In this document: positions 32,696 through 41,191 of the stretch, in pieces | How positions within the stretch are numbered: position 1 is the stretch's first letter | Layout of the letters: each line of letters starts with the position of its first letter | DNA from: Amycolatopsis sp. NBC_00345 | Lineage (GTDB): Bacteria; Actinomycetota; Actinomycetes; Mycobacteriales; Pseudonocardiaceae | Assembly (NCBI RefSeq): GCF_036116635.1 | Contig: NZ_CP107995.1 | Span: 6,076,001-6,140,000, forward strand | Direction: 5' to 3' | DNA: 64,000 nt | Notes under the pieces: generated by a model | The model's database searches: none | Told to the model about the DNA's origin: nothing | What the model saw: the letters and a program-made list of their open reading frames with translations, nothing else | Program-made: the position numbers and the translations under genes

Positions 32696-32710
32696 CATTC
32701 ATAGGGAATG
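32696..32710. promoter_or_regulatory. Inverted repeat CATTC-N5-GAATG upstream of asnB
   Basis: CATTCATAGGGAATG within GAAACATTCATAGGGAATGA, in an AT-rich patch between tetR and asnB. It may be an operator or promoter element for asnB; the neighbouring TetR protein is one candidate binder. Confidence 0.4.
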
Positions 32711-32772
32711 AAACTATCTCGCGGACAGGCGGCGCCACCCCGCGAGCGGGTGTCCTGCGTCACATCAAGGGG

Positions 32773-33363
32773 TCACGACGACGGGTACAAGCGGCCCATC
32801 AGTTCCAGGACCTCGTCGATCATCCGGGTCGCCTCGGCCTTCGACGGGGCGTCGGCCACCTCGCGGCCGGCCTCGGTGGACATCGCGGTCAAGGAGAGCA
32901 CGAGCATGTCCGACAACGGCCGGGTATGGCCGTTGACCAGGGTGGCGTTGGCCGTGAGCCATTCTCGGAACCGCGCGCGGGAGAGCAGGCCGAAGCCGGC
33001 CGGGCCGTTTCCCGAGAGGAACAGCCGGGCCAGCTTCCGCTCCTGCCAGCAGCCCTCGAGGTAGGCGCGCGCCCCTGCGATGTACAGCCGCAGCGCGTCC
33101 TCCTCACCCGCCGCCAGCGCCGTGCGGAACGCCTTGGCCGACCGGTGCTGCTGGCGGCGGTTGTACTCGTTGTAAACGGTGATGTACAAATCGGACTTCG
33201 CGGCGAAGTGGTGGTACAGGCTGCCGATGCTCGCGCCGGCCCGTTCGGCGATCGCGGCCATGCTCGCCCGCTCGTAGCCGGCGGCGATGAACACCTCACC
33301 GGCTGCCGAGAGCAGAGCCGTCCGGGTCGCCTGCGCCCGCTTGCTCCCTGTCGCCTCCGTCAT
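32773..33363 (-). CDS. TetR family regulator at the end of the ABC importer operon
   Basis: 196 residues. Helix-turn-helix: ALLSAAGEVFIAAGYERASMAAIAERAGASIGSLYHHFAAKSDLY. The ligand domain holds CWQERKLARLFLSGNGPAGFGLLSR, rich in aromatic and small residues. Its ATG lies 22 bases after the binding-protein stop, so it is the sixth gene of the importer operon and is likely to regulate it. A GAATC-C-GATTC repeat upstream of the first importer gene (38177) is a candidate site. The ligand is probably the imported compound or its CoA ester. Confidence 0.87.
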   Translation of the reverse strand: MTEATGSKRAQATRTALLSAAGEVFIAAGYERASMAAIAERAGASIGSLYHHFAAKSDLYITVYNEYNRRQQHRSAKAFRTALAAGEEDALRLYIAGARAYLEGCWQERKLARLFLSGNGPAGFGLLSRARFREWLTANATLVNGHTRPLSDMLVLSLTAMSTEAGREVADAPSKAEATRMIDEVLELMGRLYPSS

Positions 33364-33385
33364 GGCGCGATTGTGCCGGACCCGG

Positions 33386-34693
33386 TCATCCGGCCGGGAT
33401 CCCGTTGGCCGGAGCCTGCGGCTGGGCCTGCGTGTAGGGGGTCACCGCGCCGTCGCCGTCGCCGGTGACGAGCGGAGTGCCGGCCGAGACCTGCTTGCCG
33501 CCCTTCACCATCGCGATCTGCCCGCCGGTGAACCCGGCGTGCGAGTCCGCGCTGTAGCGGAACGGGACCAGGCCCGGCCCGGCGAGCCCGCCCTTCTGCA
33601 ACGCGTCGACGAGCCCCTGCCGGGTCGGGTTCTGCCCGGCCCGCGCGAGCGCCTGGGTGAACGTGTAGGCGTAGGACATCGCGTAGTAGACGTTGCCGTC
33701 GAAGGGCACGTTCGGGATGTACTGGTCGTGGATCTTCTTGAACAGCGCGGTCCACGAGTTGCTCGTGTCGTCGAGCGCGGGCAGGTAGGCCGAGGTGACC
33801 AGGCCCTCGATCAGGTCCTGGCCCTTCACCGAGGAGCCGGCCTGCTTCGCGAAGTTCTCCAGCAGCCCGGAAACGGTGATCGGGTCGGCGCCCACGCTGG
33901 AGGCCACCAGCGTCGGTGTGTAGCCGAGCTTCAACGACGTCAGCTTGAACAGCGCGGTGTACGCCGGGATCGCTTCCAGCACAACGACGTCCGCCTTCGA
34001 CGCCGCGATCGCCGAGACCTGCGCGGCCACGTCGGTGTTGCCCGGCTGGTACGGCTGGCGCGAGACGACCAGGCTCTGGTCGACGTACTTGTCCAGGCCC
34101 TTCATGCCGTCGTGGCCGAAGTCGTCGTCCTGGTAGAAGTAGGCGACTTTCTTGCCGGCGAAGTTCTTCTTCACGTAGTCGCCGAGGATCTTGCCTTCGA
34201 CGGTGTAGTCCGGCTGCCAGCCGAACGTGTAAGGATGCGCCTTCGGCTGGTCCCAGCAGGTGCAGCCGGACGCGACGAACAGGTCCGGCACCCGCGAGGA
34301 GTTCAGGAAGTCGACGACCTTGGTGTGCGTCGGCGTGCCCAGCGAGCCGACGATCGCGAACACCTTGTCCTGCAGCACCAGCTGTTTCGTGAGGGTGACG
34401 GTCTGGGCCGGGTTGTAGGCGTCGTCGAGGTACTTGAGCTGGATCTTGCGGCCGTTGATGCCGCCATTGGCGCTGACGTAGTCGAAGAACGCCTTCGCGG
34501 CCGGGCCCTGCTCGCTGTAGCCCGGCGCCGCGGTCCCGGTGAGGGGGATCGTGGAGCCGATGGTCACGGTGTCGGCGGTGACGCCGGGCGTGGCGTCGGC
34601 CGAATCACCGCCCGACGCGCAGGCGGCGGCCAGTGCGACCGTCGCGGTCAGGGCGACCGCGACGGAAACGTGTCGGCGTACGGTCATCTTCAT
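33386..34693 (-). CDS. ABC importer substrate-binding lipoprotein (LivK/HAAT type)
   Basis: 435 residues from ATG at 34693, after AGGAGA. Lipoprotein signal MKMTVRRHVSVAVALTATVA then LAAAC, lipid on Cys25. The mature protein is a type I periplasmic-binding fold: TVTIGSTIPLTGTAAPG, VFAIVGSLGTPTHTKVVDFLN, VAYFYQDDDFGHDGMKGLDK. A Cys-x-Cys pair (SGCTCWDQPKAHPYTFGW) in the ligand region is found in binding proteins for aromatic acids more than in LivJ/LivK. The start overlaps the previous permease stop (ATGA). It captures substrate outside the membrane for the two permeases. Aromatic or short-chain acid substrates are inferred from the neighbouring fcs. Confidence 0.9.
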   Translation of the reverse strand: MKMTVRRHVSVAVALTATVALAAACASGGDSADATPGVTADTVTIGSTIPLTGTAAPGYSEQGPAAKAFFDYVSANGGINGRKIQLKYLDDAYNPAQTVTLTKQLVLQDKVFAIVGSLGTPTHTKVVDFLNSSRVPDLFVASGCTCWDQPKAHPYTFGWQPDYTVEGKILGDYVKKNFAGKKVAYFYQDDDFGHDGMKGLDKYVDQSLVVSRQPYQPGNTDVAAQVSAIAASKADVVVLEAIPAYTALFKLTSLKLGYTPTLVASSVGADPITVSGLLENFAKQAGSSVKGQDLIEGLVTSAYLPALDDTSNSWTALFKKIHDQYIPNVPFDGNVYYAMSYAYTFTQALARAGQNPTRQGLVDALQKGGLAGPGLVPFRYSADSHAGFTGGQIAMVKGGKQVSAGTPLVTGDGDGAVTPYTQAQPQAPANGIPAG

Positions 34694-35757
34694 GTCTCCT
34701 GACGGTTCTCTTGTGGACGGCCGGAGCGGGCCGGCCGCAGCAGGGCACCGAGCTTGCGCACCCCGGACTGGATGCCACCGGGGAACACGACGATCACCAC
34801 GATCAGCACCAGCCCGTAGAGGACCAGCGGGATGTTCGCGTAGATCGCCCGTGGCAGGTTCGCCCGCTGCGCCAGGTCGGCGGTCCAGTTCGGCAGCAGG
34901 GTGACGATGACGGCGCCGTAGACCGCGCCGGCGAGGGAGCCGAGCCCGCCGACCACGGCGGCGGTGAGCAGTGACAGCGAGAGGGCGAGGGTGAACGCGC
35001 CGGGCGCGGCCAGGCTGTTGACGATGGCGAACAGGCCACCGGCCAGGCCCGCGAACGCGGCGCTGATGCCGAACGTGACGATCTGCGTGCGCGCCACGTG
35101 CACCCCGGACAGCGCGGCGGCCTGCTCGTCCTCGCGCACCAGCCGCATGTCGCGCCCGAGCCGGCTGCTCGCCAGGTTCGACAGCAGGAACAGCGTGATC
35201 ACCAGGCACAGCCCGCAGATCCAGGCCTGCCAGCGCTCCAGCGGGAAGCTCTCACCGAGTGACAGCGGTGGTGGCTCGGAGGTGACGATGAGGCCGTTGG
35301 CACCACCGAGCAGGTCCCGCAGCCCGTGGTAGTCCGCCAGTGACGGCAGGCCGACGGCGAGCGCCAGCGTCGCACCGGCCAGGTACGGCCCGCGCAGCCG
35401 GGCGGCGGCGACACCGACCAGACAGCCCAGCGCGCCGCCGACGACCACGGATCCGAGCAGGACGAGCGCCAGCGGCCACTGGAGGTGTTCCAGCAGCACC
35501 GCCGTGGTGTACGCGCCGACCGCGACGAAGGCGCCGTGGCCCAAGGAGATCTGACCGGACAGTCCGGAAAGGACGGTGAGCCCCGCGGTCGCGATGGCGG
35601 TGTAGCAGATCTGCGCCAGCTGCAGATTCGCGAACGCGTCGAGCGAGGTGGAGACGAAGTAGAGCACGACGAGGCCGAGCACCGACCAGGTCAGGTGCCG
35701 GACCAGAGTGGACTGCCGCCAGAGGCGCAGCGGTGCGGCGGAGGCCAGAGCCGTCAT
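34690..35757 (-). CDS. ABC importer permease, LivM type
   Basis: 355 residues from ATG at 35757, overlapping the livH-type stop by four bases (ATGA). About nine helices. The LivM signature NLQLAQICYTAIATAGLTVLSGLSGQISLGHGAFVAVGAY is present, and the cytoplasmic EAA-like loop is RDMRLVREDEQAAALSGV. It forms the membrane channel with the LivH-type subunit. The C-terminal tail (RKLGALLRPARSGRPQENRQET) is cytoplasmic. Confidence 0.92.
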   Translation of the reverse strand: MTALASAAPLRLWRQSTLVRHLTWSVLGLVVLYFVSTSLDAFANLQLAQICYTAIATAGLTVLSGLSGQISLGHGAFVAVGAYTTAVLLEHLQWPLALVLLGSVVVGGALGCLVGVAAARLRGPYLAGATLALAVGLPSLADYHGLRDLLGGANGLIVTSEPPPLSLGESFPLERWQAWICGLCLVITLFLLSNLASSRLGRDMRLVREDEQAAALSGVHVARTQIVTFGISAAFAGLAGGLFAIVNSLAAPGAFTLALSLSLLTAAVVGGLGSLAGAVYGAVIVTLLPNWTADLAQRANLPRAIYANIPLVLYGLVLIVVIVVFPGGIQSGVRKLGALLRPARSGRPQENRQET

Positions 35758-36632
35758 ACCTGCCTGCCCTTCGCGGTGCCGAAGAGTCCCTGCGGCCGCA
35801 CCATGAGCACGGCGATGAGGACGACGAGCGACGCCAGCGTCACGATGTCCGAGCCGAGGTAACCGGCCACGTAGCTGAGCACGATCCCGAGCGCGAGCCC
35901 GCCGACGACCGCGCCCGGCGGGCTGTCGAGCCCGCCGATCACCGCGGCGGTGAAACCGAACACCAGCACAGCGTCGAACGCCGTCGGGCTGACGAACGTG
36001 CTGGGCGCGATCAACACTCCGGCGACCGCGCCGACCGCCGCGGCCAGCGCCCAGCCGAGCGTCAGCATCCGCCCGACGCGCACGCCGAGCAGCCGCGCGA
36101 CCTCCGGCGCGAACGCCGTCGCCCGCATCCGCAGGCCGAACGAGGTCTTGCGGAACACGAGCGCCAGCCCGGCCATCACGGCCAGCACCACGAGCACGAC
36201 CCACAGGTCGTTGGGCGCGAACAGCAACTGCCGGCCGCCGGCCTGGAACCCGGCGATGCCGAACGCGGGCGGGTACGAGCGCGGGGTGCCGCCGAACAGC
36301 ATCCCGGCCGCGCCCTGCAGCAGCACGAGCAGGCCGAACGTCACCACCACCGCGTCCAGCGGCGACCGGTTCTCCACCGGCCGCACCAGCACCCGTTCCA
36401 CGACCGCGCCGAGCACCAGCCCGCTGAGCACCGCGACGATCAGCGCGAGCCAGTACGAGCCGCCGTGCGAGATGATCGTGTAGGCGATGAACGTGGTGAT
36501 CATCAGCATGCCGCCCTGCGCGAAGTTCACGATCCGCGTCGAGCGCCAGATGAGCACCAGGGCCAGCGCGACGGCCGCGTACACGGCCCCGCTGGTGAGG
36601 CCGGCCAGGGTCAAGTCCACGAAGCGGCCCAT
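35754..36632 (-). CDS. ABC importer permease, LivH type
   Basis: 292 residues from ATG at 36632; GTG one codon earlier is also open. GGAGG lies six bases upstream, and the ATG shares one base with the preceding stop (TGATG). About eight helices. The LivH start GLTSGAVYAAVALALVLIWRSTRIVNFAQGGMLM is clear, and the coupling loop is LRMRATAFAPEVARLLGV. It pairs with the LivM-type permease. Confidence 0.92.
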   Translation of the reverse strand: MGRFVDLTLAGLTSGAVYAAVALALVLIWRSTRIVNFAQGGMLMITTFIAYTIISHGGSYWLALIVAVLSGLVLGAVVERVLVRPVENRSPLDAVVVTFGLLVLLQGAAGMLFGGTPRSYPPAFGIAGFQAGGRQLLFAPNDLWVVLVVLAVMAGLALVFRKTSFGLRMRATAFAPEVARLLGVRVGRMLTLGWALAAAVGAVAGVLIAPSTFVSPTAFDAVLVFGFTAAVIGGLDSPPGAVVGGLALGIVLSYVAGYLGSDIVTLASLVVLIAVLMVRPQGLFGTAKGRQV

Positions 36633-37339
36633 CACACCTCCAGGTAGGCGCGGCGCACCCGGTCGTCGGCGGCCAGCGCGCCGGCGGTGTCGTCGGCGAC
36701 CTTGCGGCCGAGGTACAGCACGACGGCGCGGTCGGCGACCGAGAGCGCCGTCGCGGCGTTCTGCTCCACCAGCAGGAGCGTGAGGCCGTTCTCGGCGCGC
36801 AAGGTGCGCAGCACGGCCACGATGCGGGCCGCCACGCGCGGCGCGAGGCCCAGCGACGGCTCGTCGAGCAGGAGCAGGTCCGGCCGGCTCATCAGGGCGC
36901 GGCCGATGGCGAGCATCTGCCGCTCACCGCCGGAAAGCGCTTCCGCGCGCTGGTTTCTTCGGTCCGCCAGCGGCGGGAACAGCTCGTACATCTCCACGGC
37001 GCCCGCGCGCAGCCAGCGGCGGTCGCGCCGCCACAGCCCGCCGAGGCGGAGGTTTTCCGCCACCGTCAGCTCGGCGATCACCCCGCGTCCCTCCGGCACG
37101 TGCGCGACACCGAGGCGCACCAGGTCCTCCGGCGCCAGGCGGGTGATGTCGCGGCCGTCGAGCCGGACGGCGCCGTCGCGCGGCCGGTGCAGGCCGCTCA
37201 ACGCGCGCAGCAACGTCGTCTTGCCGGCGCCGTTCGCGCCGAGCACGGCGGTGATCGACCCCCGCGTCACCTTCAGGTCCACGTGGTCGAGCGCCCGCAC
37301 CGGGCCGTAGTCGACGACGAGCCCGCTGACGTCAAGCAT
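36632..37339 (-). CDS. ABC importer ATPase, LivF type
   Basis: 235 residues from ATG at 37339. Walker A GANGAGKTTLL, signature LSGGERQMLAIGRAL, Walker B LLLLDEPSLGLAP and the switch His replaced by Gln (LVEQNA), which is normal in LivF. The LivF-specific VPEGRGVIAELTVAENLRLG is present. The ATG lies eight bases inside the end of the LivG-type gene, so the two are coupled. It hydrolyses ATP as a heterodimer with the LivG-type subunit. Confidence 0.93.
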   Translation of the reverse strand: MLDVSGLVVDYGPVRALDHVDLKVTRGSITAVLGANGAGKTTLLRALSGLHRPRDGAVRLDGRDITRLAPEDLVRLGVAHVPEGRGVIAELTVAENLRLGGLWRRDRRWLRAGAVEMYELFPPLADRRNQRAEALSGGERQMLAIGRALMSRPDLLLLDEPSLGLAPRVAARIVAVLRTLRAENGLTLLLVEQNAATALSVADRAVVLYLGRKVADDTAGALAADDRVRRAYLEV

Positions 37340-38141
37340 GCGCGCCCTCCTCACCCGCGACGGCCGCCACGGGGTCACCCAGGTAGGCCCGCTGCACCTG
37401 CGGGTCGGACCGGACCTCCGCCGGCGTGCCGCGGGCGATGACCTCGCCGAAGTCGAGCACCACCAGCTCGTCGCACAGGTTCATGACGAAGTCCATGTGG
37501 TGCTCCACGAGCATCACCGTGGTCGTGGGCGCGAGGCCGCGGACGGTGTCGGCCAGCTCGCCGATCTCGTTCTCGGAAAGCCCGGCCGCCGGCTCGTCGA
37601 GCAGCAGCAGCCGGGGTTCGCTGATGAGCGCCCGCGCGAGCGCGACCCGTTTGCGCACGCCGTAGGGCAAGCCGGCGCAGACCCGGTGCGCTTCGCCGTC
37701 GATTCCCAGCTGCCGCAACACCTCCATCGCTTCCGAAGCCAGCGCACGCTCGTCGCGGTCCGCCCACGGCGACGCGAGCAGCGCGCCGGCCAGCCCGGTG
37801 CGCGAGCGGTGGGTCGCTCCGGCGACGACGTTGTCCAGCACGGTGAGCCCGGCGAACAAGCCCAGGCCCTGCAGCGTGCGGGCGATCCCCCGGCCGGTCA
37901 GCCGTTCCGGGCGCGGCCGGACGAGTTCGGCGCCGGCGAAGGTCAACCGGCCCGCGTCGGGCCGCACGAAACCGCAGATCGCGTTGAACAGGGTGGTCTT
38001 GCCGGCGCCGTTGGGCCCGATCACCCCCAGCACGCAGCCCGCCCGCACGTCGAGCGAAACCTGCCGCAGCACCTCGAGCCCACCGAAGGAGACGCAGAGC
38101 CCCTCGGCCCGCAGCAGCACCTGGTCCTCGGCCACGCTCAC
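37332..38141 (-). CDS. ABC importer ATPase, LivG type (first gene of operon)
   Basis: 269 residues from GTG at 38141. Walker A GPNGAGKTTLFN, Walker B LLLLDEPAAGLSENE, H-loop LVEHHMDFVMNLCD. The signature is degenerate: LPYGVRKRVALARAL instead of LSYGxQRRLE, as often in the HAAT subfamily. First of six genes on the minus strand (G-F-H-M-K-tetR), each overlapping or nearly touching the next. In LivG-type proteins the long insertion after Walker A (VVAGATHRSRTGLAGALLASPWADRDERAL) contacts the permeases. Confidence 0.92.
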   Translation of the reverse strand: MSVAEDQVLLRAEGLCVSFGGLEVLRQVSLDVRAGCVLGVIGPNGAGKTTLFNAICGFVRPDAGRLTFAGAELVRPRPERLTGRGIARTLQGLGLFAGLTVLDNVVAGATHRSRTGLAGALLASPWADRDERALASEAMEVLRQLGIDGEAHRVCAGLPYGVRKRVALARALISEPRLLLLDEPAAGLSENEIGELADTVRGLAPTTTVMLVEHHMDFVMNLCDELVVLDFGEVIARGTPAEVRSDPQVQRAYLGDPVAAVAGEEGAHA

Positions 38142-38176
38142 CCCACCGCCTCGTCGCAGTGAAACCCGGCAGATCA

Positions 38177-38187
38177 GAATCCGATTC
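38177..38187. promoter_or_regulatory. Inverted repeat GAATC-C-GATTC upstream of the importer operon
   Basis: GAATCCGATTC lies 36 bases upstream of the first importer ATPase gene, inside AGATCAGAATCCGATTCGGA. It is a candidate operator for the TetR protein at the end of that operon. No second copy was found. Confidence 0.4.
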
Positions 38188-38300
38188 GGACGCGACGAAC
38201 AGTACAGCGGCGAACCTGGCTTGCCCAGACTCGTTATCAGGCCGAGTTTTCCGGTGACCGAAGTTTGATCGAAGACGCCCGGTACCCGGAGAACCGAATA

Positions 38301-38330
38301 TTGTTCTACCTAAGTATCGCGTGCTATACC
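38301..38330 (+). promoter_or_regulatory. Promoter for the DUF6351 gene
   Basis: TTGTTC (38301-38306), 17-bp spacer, CTATAC (38324-38329; TATACC with an 18-bp spacer), giving a leader of about 47 bases before the TTG start at 38383. The patch is AT-rich relative to its surroundings. Confidence 0.5.
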
Positions 38331-38382
38331 CGCACTCGGGTGGCGTCGCACCGGAGCGGCGCCGAGAGCAACGAGGTGCGTT

Positions 38383-40497
38383 TTGAGAAACCGTACTTGG
38401 CGCTCCACCGCGGTGCTGGCCGCACTGGCCGTGCCGATCCTCCTGACCTCGGTCGCCACCGCCGCCGAAGCGTCACCCTCGCGTTTGGGCATCACCACCG
38501 TCTCCAATCCCCGGCCCGACCTGGTCAGCGGCGGCCAGGTACTGGTCAGGGTCACGCCGCCGGACCCGGGCTCCGCGCGGCAAGTCCGGGTGACAGCAGG
38601 CGGGCACGACGTCACGTCCGTCTTCCGCGCCCAGGCCGACGGCAGCCTGCTCGGGCTCGTCACCGGCCTGCGCGACGGCGGCACCGACGTCACCGCCACC
38701 GCCGGGCACGGCGGCCGCGCGAGCGTGCGCGTGGTGAACCACCCGATCACCGGGCCGGTCTTCTCCGGCCGCCAGCAGCAGCCGTTCTACTGCGAGACCA
38801 CGGCGTACGGCCTGCCGCCCGCGACGATGCCGCTCTGCAGCGCGCCGACGCAGGTCACCTACCAGTACAAGACGACGGCCGGGAAGTTCCAGCCACTGGC
38901 CGATCCCGCGAGCCGTCCGGCCGACCTCGCGACAGCCACCGTCGGCGGCCACCCCGTGCCGTACGTGGTGCGAGTGGAACGCGGGACGATCGACCGCGCG
39001 GTGTACGAGATCGCCGCGCTCACGTCCGACGCCACGGCGCCCTCGCCGTACACCGCGAGCCCCGGCTGGAACGGCAAGCTCGTGTACACCTTCGGCGGCG
39101 GCTGCAACGCCGGCTACCACCAGGGCGCCACGACCGGCGGAGTGGTCAACGACCTGTTCCTCGCGCAGGGCTACGCGGTCGCGTCGTCGAGCCTGAACGT
39201 GCTGGACAACAACTGCAGCCCGATCATCTCGGCCGAGGCCGCGATGATGGTCAAGGAGCACTTCGCCGAGACCTACGGCCCGATCGCGCACACCATCGGC
39301 TGGGGCGGTTCCGGCGGCGCGATCCAGCAGTACGACATCGCGGAGGCCTACCCCGGCATCGTCGACGGCATCATCCCCGGAGTGTCCTTTCCGGACCCGA
39401 TGACCACGTTCGGGCCGGTGTCGGACTGCGAGCTGCTGAACCGGTACTTCGCCGGGAACGGCGCTTCGTTCACCGCCGCGCAGAAGCTCGCGGTCGGCGG
39501 CTGGAACTCCTACGACACCTGCGTTTCGTGGGAACTGACCTTCGCCAACCGCGCGACGGCCACCGACAGCTGCAACGCGGCGATCCCCGTCGCGGCACGG
39601 TGGGACCCGGTGACGAACCCGCACGGGGTGCGCTGCAATTCCAACGAGCAGTTCGTGAACCAGATCGGCCGCGACCCGAAGACCGGCTTCGTGCGCAGCC
39701 CGCTGGACAACGTCGGCGTGCAGTACGGCCTCGACGCGCTGCGGGCCGGGAAGATCACGCCGGCCCAGTTCGTCGACCTCAACGCGTCGGTCGGCGGGCT
39801 CGACTACACCGGCAAGCCGGTGCCGCAGCGCAGTACCGCGGACCCGAAGGCGCTGGACGCGGTCTACCGCGACGACATCTACAACTCGGCCTCGCTGGGA
39901 CTGCGCTCGACGCCGATCATCGACCAGCGCACGGACCTCGACTTCGCGGGCACCGGGAACGACATCCACACCAGCGACTGGTCGTACGTGCTGCGCCAGC
40001 GGCTGCTCACCGCGAACGGGACCGCGGCGAACCAGGTGATCATCGAGAACCAGCCGACGGCCGAGCAGCAGGCGGCCGCCAGCGCCTACGAGCTGGACGC
40101 GATGGACCGCTGGCTGACCGCGATCGACCGCGACGGCTCGCACCGCCCCGCCGCGGCGAAGGTGATCGCGAACCGGCCCGCCGACCTGTCGGACGGCTGT
40201 TACGTCTCGGCGACCCAGCGGGTGCAGGAAAAGCTGACCTACCCGTCGAGCGGCCAGTGCGGCGCGGCGTACCCGGTGGCCGAGAACACGCGGACGGCCG
40301 CGGGTGAGGGCACCGCGATGAACACGCTGAAGTGCCGGCTGGAGCCGGTGGACTTCCGCTCCTACCCGGTGCGGTTCACCCCGGCCGAGCAGTCCGCGCT
40401 GCGGTCCGCCTTCCCGTCCGGAGTCTGCGACTACGACCGTCCGGGCGTCGGCGAGCGCCACCCGGCCGGGACTTGGCTGGATTACGGGAGCCGCTGA
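38383..40497 (+). CDS. Secreted DUF6351 family alpha/beta hydrolase
   Basis: 704 residues from TTG at 38383, after GAGG at nine bases. Signal peptide MRNRTWRSTAVLAALAVPIL... TAAEA. An N-terminal beta domain (about 35-115, GITTVSNPRPDLVSGGQVLVRVTPP) precedes a hydrolase core with the nucleophile elbow GWGGSGGAIQQ, the conserved GGGCNAGYHQGA oxyanion region and a late Asp/His part (STPIIDQRTDLD... NDIHTSDWSY). Ten or more cysteines suggest disulphides. The group resembles tannase/feruloyl-esterase and polyhydroxybutyrate-type secreted esterases, but the exact substrate is unknown. A feruloyl esterase role would fit the fcs gene and the importer, but this is speculative. A strong hairpin follows. 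Confidence 0.82.
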   Translation: MRNRTWRSTAVLAALAVPILLTSVATAAEASPSRLGITTVSNPRPDLVSGGQVLVRVTPPDPGSARQVRVTAGGHDVTSVFRAQADGSLLGLVTGLRDGGTDVTATAGHGGRASVRVVNHPITGPVFSGRQQQPFYCETTAYGLPPATMPLCSAPTQVTYQYKTTAGKFQPLADPASRPADLATATVGGHPVPYVVRVERGTIDRAVYEIAALTSDATAPSPYTASPGWNGKLVYTFGGGCNAGYHQGATTGGVVNDLFLAQGYAVASSSLNVLDNNCSPIISAEAAMMVKEHFAETYGPIAHTIGWGGSGGAIQQYDIAEAYPGIVDGIIPGVSFPDPMTTFGPVSDCELLNRYFAGNGASFTAAQKLAVGGWNSYDTCVSWELTFANRATATDSCNAAIPVAARWDPVTNPHGVRCNSNEQFVNQIGRDPKTGFVRSPLDNVGVQYGLDALRAGKITPAQFVDLNASVGGLDYTGKPVPQRSTADPKALDAVYRDDIYNSASLGLRSTPIIDQRTDLDFAGTGNDIHTSDWSYVLRQRLLTANGTAANQVIIENQPTAEQQAAASAYELDAMDRWLTAIDRDGSHRPAAAKVIANRPADLSDGCYVSATQRVQEKLTYPSSGQCGAAYPVAENTRTAAGEGTAMNTLKCRLEPVDFRSYPVRFTPAEQSALRSAFPSGVCDYDRPGVGERHPAGTWLDYGSR

Positions 40498-40500
40498 GCC

Positions 40501-40537
40501 GTGAGGGCCACCCCGCGCCGCCGGGGGTGGCCCTCAC
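40501..40537 (+). terminator. Strong hairpin terminator after the DUF6351 gene
   Basis: Perfect 14-bp arms GTGAGGGCCACCCC (40501-40514) and GGGGTGGCCCTCAC (40524-40537), nine-base loop, three bases after the stop codon. Confidence 0.85.
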
Positions 40538-40594
40538 CCGGTTCAGCGGTGGCGGCAGCCTGCGGCCCGGCCCCGGCGGTGCGATGCTGGGTTC

Positions 40595-40786
40595 ATGACT
40601 CACTACGCGCTGGCGCAGGCGGTCACCGTCGCGCAGGACCTCGAGGCGAAGGGCTTCCTGGGCACGGTCGGGAAGATCGCGGCCGCCACCATCATCTTCT
40701 TCATCGCGATCGGGCTGATCGTGGGCCTGATCCTCGGCTTCTTCATCGGCCGCGCGGCCGGGCGCCGACAGGGCTCCGGCTCCTGA
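40595..40786 (+). CDS. Small single-helix membrane protein
   Basis: 63 residues from ATG at 40595. One long hydrophobic helix at about 28-51 (AAATIIFFIAIGLIVGLILGFFIG) is followed by a basic tail RAAGRRQGSGS, so the C-terminus is cytoplasmic. The GLILGFFIGRAAGRRQ end resembles small actinobacterial membrane proteins of unknown function. The ribosome site is weak (GCTGGG). The codon pattern and clear helix support it as real. Confidence 0.55.
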   Translation: MTHYALAQAVTVAQDLEAKGFLGTVGKIAAATIIFFIAIGLIVGLILGFFIGRAAGRRQGSGS

Positions 40787-40820
40787 CCGCGTTCCGCGGA
40801 CCACGCTGTCCACAAAGGAC

Positions 40821-40985
40821 TCAGCGCGGTCGCGGACTCGGCAGATGAGGCACCGGCCACTGCCAGTGCCAGGGCCGGCGGCGCTCCTCGGCCGCCAGGG
40901 ACGGGTCCGGGCGCTGCGCTTCCGGCCGGCCGTACCGGTACTCCCGCTCCACTTCCACCAGATCGAAGATCCAGTCGCCTCTCAT
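40821..40985 (-). CDS. 54-residue uncharacterised protein
   Basis: 54 residues from ATG at 40985, after a perfect GGGAGG with a six-base spacer. It begins MRGDWIFDLVEVEREYRYGR, then a Pro/Glu/Arg-rich part and a tail with four Pro (PVPHLPSPRPR). No membrane segment. The strong start site is the main evidence. It is divergent from the TAP-type hydrolase, with 206 bases between. Function unknown. Confidence 0.55.
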   Translation of the reverse strand: MRGDWIFDLVEVEREYRYGRPEAQRPDPSLAAEERRRPWHWQWPVPHLPSPRPR

Positions 40986-41191
40986 TGTGTTCCTCCCAGG
41001 TCGTCGGTGATTCCGGCTTCCACGGTGGTACTGAGGGCACGGTGCGGGCATCGGGAGATCACGTCGTCCCGCCCGTCGACCCCTTACGCCGGGAATTCCC
41101 TTACTCGGCCGGACAGCTGCCCCGGGCCAGGTGATCTTCTGGCAAGATTCACGCGAACTCGGTCGAACTCTCGCCGGAAGGGTGGGCACCC

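Noticed and set aside
32773..38141. Branched-chain amino acid transporter (true Liv)
   Set aside because: The family is broad; the CxC-containing binding protein, TetR partner and nearby fcs make an aromatic or other acid more likely, so Liv gene symbols were not assigned.
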